From positions 434,001 to 498,000 of the forward strand of contig NW_020825338.1 in assembly GCF_003286085.1 (NCBI RefSeq): a stretch of DNA of 64,000 bases, given 5' to 3'. A program made the translations under genes and the position numbers. Positions within the stretch are counted from its first letter, which is position 1, and each line of letters opens with the position of its first letter. The notes beneath the pieces are model-generated. The model searched no databases, was not told where the DNA came from, and worked only from the letters and a program-made list of their open reading frames with translations. Of the stretch, positions 54,348 through 64,000 are shown one piece after another. Source of the stretch: Drosophila persimilis. Taxonomy: Eukaryota; Arthropoda; Insecta; Diptera; Drosophilidae.

Positions 54348-54720
54348 GCACAAGTAACAAAAAAAAAGAGGAAAAGAGCAAGAGGAAACTAAAAAAAAAA
54401 ACAACAAATAAAAACACGCGGGAAACTAGAAGGAAAGAAAATGAATAATGAGAAGGCGAAAAAGAAAAGAAGCGGAATATTTACTTGGGGGAATATCGAG
54501 TGGATCGCATAAACGCCCATACACCTTATCGATAGGCAGGGAGTCAGCCCCAGCCAGAAAATTGCAAGGGCTGGCAGCGCCGCCCGAGCAAAGACGCCAG
54601 AGGGCGCCAGGGCGGCCGTGATCCCAGGTGCAATAAAGAGCGCGCGTAAAATAGGGCCGTTTGAATTGGGAAGGCACACTCCGTCGGTAGTATTCCGCTG
54701 TGGGAAGAAAGAGGGGGGTG
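54348..54720 (+). other. 3' untranslated region and polypurine tract of LTR element 2
   Basis: A-rich at 54357-54420, then mixed sequence. GAAAGAGGGGGG at 54707-54718 abuts the 3' LTR and is the likely plus-strand primer. Confidence 0.65.
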
Positions 54721-55483
54721 TGAGGAACCGCGGTTCCCACAGGCCGAATTCGACCGAAGCACAGCCGGATAAGGCTGTGGAACGGCCGGATAAAGGCTGA
54801 TGGCTGTGTCCCGCTCTCGGAGAGAAAGACACGCTAGAGGCAGAGGCGACGGCGGGATCGGGCCGGCAGTGGTCCGACGCATGACCAAATAAGGGCAGGG
54901 GATCACGCCACCGGCCAGGTCCCGTTACGAAGGCCGTGGAAACCAGGAGACGGCGATAGAAAGTTATAGACGCCGAGCCGGGGTCCCGTTAAGGCGGGGT
55001 TATAAAAGGAGGCTGCGGCGACGAAGCGAGATCCTTCGTGGATGAGTGATCGTGCGCGCACATTGAAACCCCGCCGAAACGTAAGAGTGACCCGGTACGG
55101 TTCGAAGAAGTGCAGTGAAGTGAATACAGAAACAGGAAGACAGGCCCCGCCTGCCCCGAGAGTGAGTCTAAGTTAAGAGGTGATCCACATTTGCCGGCGG
55201 AAGCTAAGAGGGGAGTGCGGATTTGAGTGGCGGGCCAAAGCAATAGCGGAGGTCAAATGGCCCCAATCATTAGCCTCAACGCTGCCACACCCGACGAGAG
55301 CCCGCGCGTGGTGGAGATCTGTAGATAAGTGAAACTGTTATATCTAGCCCTAAATTAGATTAAAGAAGAGCAAGGTCTTATTATTTGTCGTTGGGGGCAA
55401 CAATAAAAATACGTTGCAACGAATCTGCCGACCGCTGAGCGAGCCCAGCAAACTCAAGCGGCCCAAAAAGTAGGTCCGTTACA
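54721..55483 (+). repeat. 3' LTR of LTR element 2
   Basis: 763 bp, TGAGGAACCGCGG...GTCCGTTACA. Compared with the 5' LTR it has two extra nucleotides near the start, lacks part of the GGATAAGG cluster, lacks a short block near 55213 and lacks about 25 nt near 55352. TATAAAAGGAGG is at 55000-55011. Confidence 0.87.
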
Positions 55484-55535
55484 GCATATGTTTTGCATAA
55501 TTTGCCATACCAAATTTAGTTACTCTAGCTTTAAT

Positions 55536-56035
55536 AGGCGAAAATCTATGGCATCCACAATTTCAAAGATACAAGAAAACTGAAAATGCAGAATCGTAGA
55601 GGATGACTATATCTTCTTATAGAGTGCAAACCAGATCGTATAATTATTATAGCCAGAAACATGAAAATAATTTCATTCTTTCTCGCTCTGTCTCTCTCTA
55701 ACACACAGGTTTCATGGTCGGTTTTGGCTATTGCAAAATATGAGTTCAAGGATCTCAGAACCTATAAGAGCCAGAGCATTCAAATTTGGTATCCACACTC
55801 CTGTGATATCGGACCTTGACGAGTTAGTTTCCAAACCCCTTTCCGCCCCCGCAAAGGACGAAAATATGGGGCATAGAGAAAACTAAAGACGCACAATCAT
55901 AGAGAATGACCGTATCTATGAGATTGCTGTATCTGGATCAGATCGGATCATTTTTACGCAGCGCCCGACGACATGTTCAGACACGTTTTCTGTCTCTCCC
56001 GGGACTTATGTCTAATGCAGAGAGTATTAAACAAA
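55536..56035. mobile_element. INE-1 (SGM/ISY-type) fragment
   Basis: Internal part of the INE-1 non-autonomous Helitron-like repeat. It is closely similar to 62725-63140: GGCGAAAATCTATGGCATCC, CTCGCTCTGTCTCTCTCTAA, CCTTGACGAGTTAGTTTCC and GCGCCCGACGACATGTTCAG. Both ends are missing. It lies just outside LTR element 2. Confidence 0.8.
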
Positions 56036-56283
56036 GTAAGCCACGTTAAGCTTTTGTATAAGGTCTGGGAATTTCAATTTTTCAATTTTATGTTGATCAG
56101 TCTAGCATAAGTCTCCCTAGAAAAATTAATCAACAACTTTATCCAGATATACGTATATAATATATTTGTAGGCTGAAAAACAAGCTAACATCGCAAGTAA
56201 ATCATAATTTATTCAGCTCCCATATTTTGTGATAGTAAAATAAGTTTTGGAAAAATTTTTTTTATATATTTCCCTAGATCAAA
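56036..56283 (+). other. upstream region of the J-domain gene
   Basis: AT-rich, no element recognised; contains the presumed promoter and 5' UTR. The start context is TCAAAATG, close to the Drosophila initiation consensus. Confidence 0.4.
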
Positions 56284-56996
56284 ATGAATACGATCGATCA
56301 GAAGAATGCAGTGCGTCGAATCCATTCGTGTGGCAATAACTACTATAAAATGTTGGATGTGCCTCACAATGCCACAGAAGCTCAAATATTAATGTCCTTC
56401 AAAAAGATGGCCAAGAAAGTACATCCAGATAAAAATTTCGACCCCAGAGCCACTGAGACCTTTCAAGCCCTTCTTAAGGCTAAAAATGTCTTAATGGATA
56501 GTACCATGCGCAAAGACTTCGATCAAAAACTACGGTGCAGCTATGGCGAGACCAGGTGGAATCGCAGGGGCAATAGCAAGCGAAGTGGCGGATCAAATGG
56601 TGGATCAAATTGCGGACTCGACCCCGGACGTAATGGCGGCCGATTCTCGTTGTTCAAACCTCAATGGACCTTTATCGTATTGATAATCTTTGTCTTGATG
56701 GCCTATCTCTTCTATATTCCCAGCTATTGTCTGAATAGCTCTGAAGAAGTTTCCAGTAAAGTAGCCCGACCACTAACATAAAGGTTCCATTTTATTTAGC
56801 ACAGAACCGGGACTGCTTCACGAAATATAAGCCTTTGGGAAACCTGTGGGAAATAATGGTCGAAAACAATTTTTGGAATACTATGCGGGATGCATGCAAT
56901 GTTGAGATGCATTACCGTGATACCTTGTTGGAGTATGCTCCCAAAATGCAGATGCCGTCGTGTGACAAGCTGGACTTTTTGACAAACGGATACTAG
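56284..56996 (+). CDS. J-domain, single-pass membrane protein (DNAJB12/14-like), two exons
   Basis: Exons 56284-56755 and 56800-56996, joined at a 44-nt intron (GTAAAG ... CTAAC branch site at 56773 ... TTTAG); together 222 codons ending TAG 56994-56996. The J-domain spans residues 19-83 with the HPD motif at 47-49, which stimulates Hsp70 ATPase. Then a Gly/Ser/Asn-rich linker and a transmembrane segment near 129-149 (FIVLIIFVLMAYLFYI). Exon 2 reads CFTKYKPLGNLW, VENNFWNTMRDAC and MPSCDKL, like the C-terminal region of ER DNAJB12/DNAJB14 proteins. It is shorter than the usual 370 or so residues, lacking the N-terminal part. No lesion was found; it may be a specialised or retro-derived paralogue. 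ER chaperone role is inferred. Confidence 0.8.
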
Positions 56997-57811
56997 TTTT
57001 CATATAATTTGCTACTTCGTCCTACTAAATTGATTTTCGATAACTAAATATGCTATAAGCTCAGTTGATGATAATCTTGTTTGTTTTAATTATACCCGAT
57101 ACTCAAAATGAGTACTGGGGTATTTTAGATTTGTGGTGAAAATGGATGTGTGTAACGTCCAGAAAGAGTCGTTTCCGACCCCATAAAGTACATACATGTA
57201 CATATATTAATCAGCATGAATAGCCGAGTCGATTGAGCTATGTCTGTCTGTCCGCATAGTGCTCAGATACTATAAGAGCTAGAGCAACGACATTTTATAT
57301 CCAGACTTCTGTGATATATATGTGATATATGGCCGTAAGCCATCGGGTGCTACAGGGGGACAAACGGATGACGGGTCGGCTCGCACAACTGTGAACTCGG
57401 AACTGAGGCGCAGCCGCTCCGGTTAGTAATACCCGGTGCGGCCTGCGTCCCAAACCCATAGGACACAGAGGGTTGCGAGCGAACCGTCACCCGCCGTAAC
57501 TGTACACACCGGTGGAAGTGCGACTATACTCTCCCCGTGAGGGCGGCTGGAAACAGGTCCTGGCACGGTCATGTCTCTGTCAGGATGCTGGCGAATGGTA
57601 GTCGGGCGGAGAGAAGAAAACTCTCAGTCAAATTACCCCAATCCAAGGTGACACAGTTATATGCCGAGGGATGCATGGCCGGGGGGGGTGCCCGGTCACT
57701 AATATGCGGACTCTGGATACCTGCCGACCTCCAGTGTAAATTAGGCTTCCCGGGGCAAGCGGGCTATGCCTCGGGTGACCAACCCCTTCCCGCCTACTCG
57801 TGGGAACAAAA

Positions 57812-59200
57812 ATGCCAAACAAATCATATATAACAAATAAAAACACCGCAAAGGAGCTCGGTACTCCTCTTAAAGTACCGGAGGGACAAGCCAATCCCTC
57901 TGTACCAGCGCCTGGGAAACCAGGTCCAAAGAAGACGGGGAAGGAGACTGAGTCGGTCCACCGTCTTCAGGCAGCGGCCGCAGCGAGGGGGGCCCGAAAA
58001 CCCAATCGGGTCCTTCCAAGTCAGGTGGCTCCAAGGGCGAATCGGGGACCGGGGTGGCTGCCAAGCAGAGCGTAATCGGGGCTGGTAAGCGCACCGGGAC
58101 CGAGGAACCCATGGGGGCCCCGGCGAGCAGCGTCTCTGCACCACGGGGAGGAAAGCCGTCGTACCACGACAGGAGACGAGCGGCTTTCATCCTGTCCAAC
58201 GAGGACCCGAACTTTAGGGCGTTTGCAGAAGGAAAGGAGCAGAGGCTGTGGGCCTCCTCAATCCTGCCACTCTTCCAGCCAGCCAAAGCCGGAAAGGGCG
58301 CAGCCAAGGCACCCAACAAGCGGCAACGCCCAGCGGAGCACCCCGCTAACCAGCCAGGCCAAGCCCAGCAAGCCAAGCGGGTGAAGACCCACCTCACAAA
58401 CCGGTCGTTCGCTGAGGTGGCGAGGGGCAAGACCCTGATCGGTGTCCTGGACAGGGGCGCCGAGGACAGCTATGTCCCTCGCGATACGTGGCACCTGGTG
58501 GAGAACGAGCTCCAAGACCGGTTCCTACAGGAACTGGAGGAGAACGGCGGACCCCCGCCAAAGTGTGATGACGCAGGGTGGCATCAAGGCAAGGTGAAAG
58601 CCATCGCCTGCCAAGACGCTCGCTCTGCGGCCCTCTACATGAAGGCGGTGGTTGCTCTGAAAGAGGTCTACCCAGGGGCGAAACTGGAGGCCGTGAGATG
58701 GGAGGATGTTCCCAGCCGCCCGAGAGCCAGAGCATGGGTCTCGGCAAAACCTGCAGCACCTGAAAAAATCCTCAGGCTACTGCAGGTCTGCAACCCCCAC
58801 CTTCCCACAGCCGATTGGAAGGTGGCTAAGGTAGAGGACATCCAGGGGCAGAGGCGCCAGATTATCCTCGTCCTAAATGAGGAGTCGCTAGAGCCCCTCG
58901 CCAAAACGGACGTTGTGGTCGACTACGCGTACAAAAAGGTCACCATAACCACCTATAACGGACCGCAAGGGTCGAGCCAGACCCGGAGCTGCCGAAGATC
59001 CCGAACGAGGGGACTCGTGCGAGCAAGACAACCCGGCGTCGGATGCTGCGTTCATGATGTCCATCCTGGACGACTACGCGTTCGACGAGCGCGACATAGC
59101 CAGAGGTCTCAGCCATATCGTTGTCGGGGAGGAGCCGGATTCCACCGACAGCGATCTAGAAACAACAATGGTGGAGATTAGACTCAGGAATGTCACTGAC
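57812..59200 (+). pseudogene. LINE C ORF1, frameshifted
   Basis: Likely start MPNKSYITNKNTAKELGTPL at 57812; this frame ends at 58073. The main body is in another frame, 58054-59181: SYHDRRRAAFILSNEDPNF, a basic segment (NKRQRPAEHPANQPGQAQQA), then the domain shared with LINE B (TLIGVLDRGAEDSYVPRDTW, GPPPKCDDAGWHQGKVKAIACQD, PGAKLEAVRWEDVPSRPRAR, NPHLPTADWKVAKVED). After about 58970 the frame is lost again; the acidic tail is read at 59054-59230. Presumed RNA-binding coat protein. Confidence 0.7.
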
Positions 59201-62200
59201 GATCCTCCAGATAAACCTCCACCACTGAAAGGCAGCATGCGCTGCTCTACTGCTCCACCTGGCCAAGGGTGGAGCCGACTTAGTCCTCATTCAGGAGCCC
59301 TGGATCCTCGGAAACAGAGTCTCCGGTCTGAGGAGTTCTGACTACAAGCTATACGTAGCTGAAACCGCAGGTAAAATTCGTAACTGCATTCTTGCAAAAA
59401 GAGAGTTGCACTTATTTATGCTCCCAAATTTCAGCAATGAAGACCACACCGCAGTGAGCCTCGAAGGCCAGGAGCGCTCACTGAGGATCTGCTTCGCATA
59501 CATGTGGAGGCCAATGCCCCACAACTAGGCCGATGTCTTTGGCCGAACAGTCTGCGATTAAAGCCCAGAGAGGCGCGTGTTGAGGGGGGTCTGGTTGATC
59601 ATGCCCCGATCAACCGGGGCATGATCAACCAGACCCCTCTCCACGCCTAATCGCCTAATCGCAGACTGTTCGGCCAAAGACATCGTCTGAATTGTGGGGT
59701 GCGACGCCAATTTCACATCACTGTCAGTGGGGAAGCACTGACACAAAAGAAAGGGGTGAGTACCTTTTCAGTTACTTACTGACCACTCAGATGGTCTTAT
59801 TAAAAACCGCAAGGAGGTCCTGGACCTAACGCTTGCCTCTCATGAGATACAGAGTAACATTGTATCATGGAGGGTCCTGGAAGAGCACTCCTTCTCGGAC
59901 CACAGGTACGTGGAAACTGTTTTCTCCTTCTCAGTACCGAAGCCAGTTCGTTTCCGGAACATCAGGCAGACAAACTGGACTCGGTACTCTGATTACCTCT
60001 GTCGTGTTCTCCCCGAGCCCACATCTGAGGAGGAGTTCTCCACGGAGGCCACGACCCGTCTTCTTAAGATCTTTACCGCTCGACAAAGCATGCCCCTCTG
60101 GCAAGAAACCTGAATGGTGGAATCCGAAATTGGGTGAACTCCGGAAAGCCTCCCGGAGACTCTTCAATAAAGCTAAGGCTGAGAACGTTGAGCAAAACTG
60201 GGCCGAATACAAGGCCAGTCTGTCAACCTACAATAAAGTACTTAGGAAAGCCAAACGCGCCTCCTGGCGTAAGTTCTGCAGCGAAATCAAGAGTAACTCA
60301 GAAGCCTCGCGCTTGCGCAGAGTTCTCTCCAAGACAACACCCACCCTGGGCTACTTGAAGATCACCGACCAGTCGTGGACTACGTCCAGCGACGAATCGC
60401 TAAATCTTCTCCTAAATACTCACTTCCCTGGCTGCGATGAAAACAGACCCAACTACTTCGCGCCTCCTTCTGTCGTCTCAAATGCCCTCCTGAGCCTGCT
60501 AAGCCAGGAGAACATTTTCTGGGCAATCAGAAGTTTTAAGCCTTACAAGTCCGCGGGCCCAGACGGCATTTTTCCTGCCCAACCGATTCACGCGGGACTT
60601 AAAGCCATTAACTGGCTCAAAATAATTTACGAGGGAATCTTCTCCCACGGGTGCATTCCTGACACCTGGCTTCAGACCAAAGTCGTATTCATACCCAAGG
60701 CAGGCAAGCCTTCGCACACTGCCCCAAAAGATTTCAGGCCTATTAGTCTATCGTCTTTTCTTCTAAAGGCGATGGAACGGCTCCTGGGGCTGCATCTCAC
60801 AGCGTGTATTCCGTCCAGTCTGATCTCAGACACCCAGCATGCCTATCGGAAGGGAAGATCCACCGAAACGGCCCTACACTCGATCATCGAAGCGTCCCTT
60901 AACTTTAAGGAGTACTTTTAACAACATCCTTCCGACCGCCATCACGGGCGCACTGACGAATCTGGGGGTTGACTCCAGGACGGTGAGCCTGATCGATCAG
61001 ATGCTACAGTGCAGGACGGTTGAGGCATCACTGGGGAAGTCAACATGCACCAGATTCGTCTGCAGAGGCACACCGCAGGGCGGAGTCCTCTCGCCCCTCC
61101 TATGGAACGTGGCAGTGAACACACTGCTGAGGGAGATAGAGGGGGGTGGCTGCCGCGTGGTGGCGTATGAGGACGATGTTGCTATAGCACTCTCCGAAAA
61201 ATTTCCGCAGACGTTGTGTGAGTGCATGACAAGTACTCTCACGAAAATGTCGAAATGGGCAGACAAATGCGGGTTAGGCGTCAACCCGTCTAAAACGGAA
61301 CTGGTGCTTTTCACTAGGAAGTACAAAGTTCTGGTACTGATTCCCCCTAGACAGAAGGACATGCCTCAATAAACTCAGCAGAGTTCACCGCATGGCAGAG
61401 CTATGCATAACTGGCGGGCTACGCACTACTCCAGGGGAAGCCCTCCTCCCCATAGATATCATGGGAAAGAAGGTGGCAACACTTTCCGCACTCAGAATGA
61501 GAGAAGCCAGACTGTGGAAAGCGTCCGCGGCTGGGCACTCGGGAATCCTGAAGAGACTCCCGCAACTACCAGAGAGGACAGATTACTGTATTCCTAGTGA
61601 TCACCTCTCGACGCCCTTCCAGGTATCAATCCCACCTAGGGAGGACTGGGAGATGGGCAAACCAGGACCTGCAAATGCGGTTCACTTCTATACTGATGGC
61701 TCAAAGCTAGACGGCCGCGTGGGAGGCGGAGTCTACTGCAGCGAGCTGAACATCAGTCATTGCTTCAGGCTCCCGGACCACTGTAGTGTGTTCCAAGCGG
61801 ATATTGAAGCCATCAAGGAGGCCATTTCTATCGTCTCCAAACTACGTCTAGACACGCACTTAGTGTGCGTCTTCTCGGCCAGCGAAGCGGCTATTAAAGC
61901 TCTAGGCTCAATATCGGCGAACTCAGCGACCGTAAATGACTGCCGCAGATCTCTGCACGAGATCGCAGAGCAGTTAGATCTCTTTATATGGGTTCCCAGC
62001 CACAGGGGCATCGAGGGGAACGACGCCGCCGACGAGCTAGCCAGGCAGGGTACTACGATCCCTCACCTATCGGAGAGGGAACAGGTAGCAATGCCCTTGG
62101 CTACGTGCAGGCTCCTAACGCACGAATTGTTCGGGCAAAATGCCAATAGGAGATGGCAGCAAACCGTCTCCTGTAAAGTCTCAAGATTGATATGGCCATA

Positions 62201-62523
62201 TCGATCGAGGAAGCGCTCAGCCGAGCTGTATAGACTCAGCAGAGCACAGTGCTCTGCAGTTACTCGAGCCATTACGGGACACTGGCAGATCGGCACTCAT
62301 GCCTCCAGAGTGTCAATCCCTCATAACGACTTCTGCAGGAGTTGTCGCGACGAGGAGGAGGAGGAATCGGTCCCCCACTCCTTCTGCCACTGCCCAGCCC
62401 TTGGAAATCGTGGTCTTCGTATTCTCGGGGCCGCTTTCCTCACGGACATTTCGGAACTGTAAGAAATCAAACCAGGGACCTTGTCCAAATACATCCAAGC
62501 CACCGAATGGGACTGCCCTTAAT
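59190..62523 (+). pseudogene. LINE C ORF2 (EN-RT-RNase H), heavily damaged
   Basis: ATG at 59190, then ILQINLHH, a TGA, and endonuclease VLIQEPWILGNRVSGLRSSDYKL... to 59526, where a fold-back (59531-59685) interrupts it. Reading resumes IVGCDANF at about 59690. RT begins with SAGPDGIFPAQP (60550-60585), KDFRPISLSSFLLKAMERLL and AYRKGRSTETALHSI. Motif A (the first catalytic Asp) is deleted at 60920. GTPQGGVLSPLLWN and motif C as YEDD (61170) follow. About 100 residues are missing after 61370. RNase H: YTDGSKLDGRVGGGVY (61689-61736) and WVPSHRGIEGNDAADELA (61989-62042). Tail FCRSCRDEEEEESVPHSFCHC. Confidence 0.75.
59531..59685. repeat. nested fold-back inside LINE C endonuclease
   Basis: Outer arms 59531-59560 and 59656-59685 are a perfect 30-bp inverted repeat. 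Inner arms 59586-59607 and 59616-59637 are a perfect 22-bp inverted repeat with an 8-nt loop. The right arm reads as LINE coding sequence (IADCSAKDIV, then IVGCDAN), so the left arm is the added inverted copy. Confidence 0.9.
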
Positions 62524-63236
62524 CCTGCAGTAGTCTGCTCTCACGGTTCAGGCAACGAGAAGGGGCACATGCCCATGCGGCAACACAACGGACCTTTTAT
62601 ATGTCCAAGTGAGCTCGGGGGCGGGAGGCTCCCGGCTACCGCCATAAACCTAACCCAACCTTCTGTGATATGTCACTGTCACAAGTCAATTTCAAAACTT
62701 TGCCCCGCCCACTTCCGCCTCCCCAAAGGGCGAAAATCTGTGGCATCCACTATTTCAAAGATACAAGAAAACGCAGAATCGTAGAGGATGACTATATGTT
62801 CTAGAGTGTAAAATCTGAACCAGATCGTATAATTATTGTAGCCAGAATCAAGAAAACAATTTCATTCTCTCTCGCTCTGTCTCTCTCTAACACACAGGTT
62901 TCATGGTCGGCTTTGCCTATTGCAAAAAATGAGTTCCTAGATCTCAGAGACTATAAAAGCTAGAGCAACCAAATTTTTGATCCACACTACTGTGATATTG
63001 GACCTTGACGAGTTAGTTTCCACACCCCTTTCCGCCCCCGCAAAGGACGAAAATCTGGGGCATCGATTGCTGTATCTGGATCAGATCGGATCATTTTTAC
63101 GCAGCGCCCGACGACATGTTCAGACACGTTTTCTGTCCTTCCCGCATACATTGTCGCTCAATGTAGCTATACTGACTATGTATCGGGTATAAATGTAGAG
63201 TTGCGATCGCCGCAGCAACTCACAAAGTTCCCCCCC

Positions 63237-63699
63237 ATGGAGAGTACCTGGCCACTGGATAGGCAGACGCCACCGTCAGAATCTGGGACTACGACACCCG
63301 CGCTCAAATGCGCCTCTTCCGCGGCCACAGGGCCCCCATCAAAGCCCTGGCGTACTCCGTGTGCGGGCGCTTCCTGGTCTCTGGTGGCCGAGATGACCTG
63401 ATCATTGTTTGGGACACAACCAACGAGCGTTGGTTGACCACTGCATGACCCAGCACAACGCAATGATTGAATCGATAGGTTTCTCCCACTGCAACAATCT
63501 GATGGTTGTTTGGGGCAAGGACTGCCACCTGAGTACTTTTGACTTTCAGCTTCTCGTCAAGTGACCCGAGATGGAGTTATCATCCACAAAAGCCATCATT
63601 GATCAGTTGCTAATCAGCACGGTTCAGACCACGCGAAATGGAATTTTCCTTAAAAGTGGGTTCGCCGATCGCAATCGCCTGATTGCCATTGCAAGATAA
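63237..63699 (+). pseudogene. TAF5/cannonball-like WD40 pseudogene
   Basis: Fragment of a WD40 propeller. The frame from about 63240 reads GEYLATG, stop, ADATVRIWDYDTRAQMRLFRGH, APIKALAYSVCGRFLVSGGRDDLIIVWDTTNERW. After a shift near 63446 it reads MIESIGFSHCNNLMVVWGKDC and, past a TGA, LLISTVQTTRNGIFLKSGFADRN, ending TAA 63697-63699. An AATAAA polyadenylation signal is at 63710. The arrangement of WD repeats with a final strand of this kind resembles the TFIID subunit TAF5 or its testis form cannonball; family assignment is moderate. In-frame stops and the missing N-terminal half make it a pseudogene. It directly abuts INE-1. Confidence 0.6.
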
Positions 63700-64000
63700 A
63701 TTCTTAAAAAATAAAACAGTTTAACGCAAAAATCAAAATACTTTAAATGCAGCGAAATGATGTAAAGGGTACGAATACACGAAATCAGTTAAATTACGTT
63801 CTTAAATTAATAATATTCTTTTGGTTTATTCTATTACACATTCAGAGTCGCCGCTTGGAACGAGGCGCTGGATCGAGCCATCGATTGGAAAGCACCGTCG
63901 ACTCTATTAATGTACATCCATAATTATTCAACTTAATTTTCTTTTCATTTATATCATATAAACGTAAATTTATATCGCACAATTTAAATAACTCATAGGA
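63700..64000. other. AT-rich end of window, possible gene 3' end on minus strand
   Basis: On the minus strand, 63905-63845 reads ESTVLSNRWLDPAPRSKRRL then a stop, followed by an AATAAA signal near 63829-63824. This could be the 3' end of a gene entering from beyond the window, or chance. Confidence 0.2.

Larger units (their letters stand above)
35814..55487 (+). mobile_element. Ty3/gypsy LTR element 2, host to LINEs B and D
   Basis: 5' LTR 35818-36662 and 3' LTR 54721-55483, flanked by target duplication GCAT (35814-35817 and 55484-55487). Native parts: primer site, gag, protease, RT and RNase H (36665-39998), integrase (45538-46718), 3' region (46719-47584, 52428-54720). LINE B (40016-45520) and LINE D (47599-52412) are inserted in the opposite orientation, each with its own target duplication. 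The LTRs differ by several deletions, so this is older than the 2.24-kb-LTR element. GC-rich coding sequence. Use of a tRNA-Lys primer is shared with the other gypsy-type element. Confidence 0.9.
57318..62659 (+). mobile_element. LOA-clade LINE 'C', full length but decayed
   Basis: Leader 57318-57811, ORF1 57812-59200, ORF2 59190-62523, 3' region ending ATAAACCTAACCCAACC. Flanked by a 12-bp duplication in INE-1. ORF1 and ORF2 are close relatives of LINE B (for example TLIGVLDRG versus TLIGVLDKG), but a separate, older copy or subfamily. Confidence 0.85.
57091..63236 (+). mobile_element. INE-1 (SGM/ISY-type) repeat split by LINE C
   Basis: Left part 57091-57317: TATACCCGATACTCAAAATG, GTCGTTTCCGACCCCATAAAG, AGCCGAGTCGATTGAGC, CTGTCTGTCCG. 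Right part 62660-63236: CCCCGCCCACTTCCGCC, CTCTCGCTCTGTCTCTCTCT, and the end TATCGGGTATAAATGTAGAG / GCAGCAACTCACAAAGTTC. CTTCTGTGATAT is present at both edges of the insertion (57306-57317 and 62660-62671), the LINE C target duplication. The sequence version is that of obscura-group Drosophila. Confidence 0.85.

Noticed and set aside
53501..54407. Long minus-strand open frames (233, 212 and 230 codons) opposite the extra ORF of LTR element 2
   Set aside because: They arise from GC-rich trinucleotide-like repeats, have low-complexity Arg/Ala/Leu products, and run against the element's transcription strand.
56756..56804. 49-nt intron in the J-domain gene using the AG at 56803-56804
   Set aside because: It leads to an early stop; the TTTAG at 56795-56799 keeps the frame and the family-like C-terminus.
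1..64000. CRISPR arrays, bacterial operons, tRNA or rRNA genes
   Set aside because: No regularly spaced repeats, bacterial signals or tRNA cloverleaf were seen; the tRNA-like matches are retroelement primer sites.

Overview
The window is a dense block of nested and overlapping transposable elements from a Drosophila genome, with very little host coding sequence. Two INE-1 fragments (55536-56035, and 57091-63236 in two halves) have the form I associate with the obscura species group (pseudoobscura, miranda, subobscura): they begin with a TATACCCGATACTC-like end and finish with a TATCGGGTATAA/CAGCAACTCACAA end. LOA-clade LINEs and a CR1 LINE fit that placement. Density, nesting and both-strand arrangement suggest pericentromeric, dot- or Y/neo-Y-type heterochromatin; this is inference.

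Layout. 1-807: Tc1-type transposase remnant. About 808-6475: degenerate LOA-clade LINE 'A' (+), split by a 1.1-kb duplicated block (4436-5534). 6840-7790: second Tc1-type remnant. About 7800-22690: CR1 LINE (+), split by a Ty3/gypsy element with 2.24-kb LTRs (9684-19657; TSD ATGG; Osvaldo/Ulysses-like by LTR size and tRNA-Lys primer site) and probably by a 241-bp solo LTR (20221-20461). 22700-27500: poorly assigned DNA with a two-copy 600-bp tandem repeat. 27555-29940: I-clade LINE remnant (-). 30442-35591: an ORF resembling CGGBP1/hAT-derived proteins, split in frame by an internally deleted BEL/Pao element (30690-35409, -; TSD GATTT). 35818-55483: a second Ty3/gypsy element (TSD GCAT) that has swallowed a nearly full-length LOA LINE 'B' (40016-45520, -; 17-bp TSD) and a full-length Jockey-clade LINE 'D' (47599-52412, -; 14-bp TSD), and carries an unexplained extra 3' ORF. 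56284-56996: a two-exon J-domain membrane protein gene that looks intact. 57091-63236: INE-1 split by LOA LINE 'C' (57318-62659, +). 63237-63699: TAF5/cannonball-like WD40 pseudogene.

How it fits together. Target-site duplications give relative order: CR1 before the 2.24-kb-LTR element; the CGGBP1-like ORF before BEL; LTR element 2 before LINEs B and D; INE-1 before LINE C. The most recent arrivals appear to be the 2.24-kb-LTR element (nearly identical LTRs) and LINE D (35-nt poly-A tail, open 906-codon ORF2). Nearly every other element ORF carries stops, frameshifts or deletions. The one ordinary host gene is the J-domain protein.

Limits: all calls come from reading sequence and family motifs; no database search was possible, so family names below clade level are tentative.
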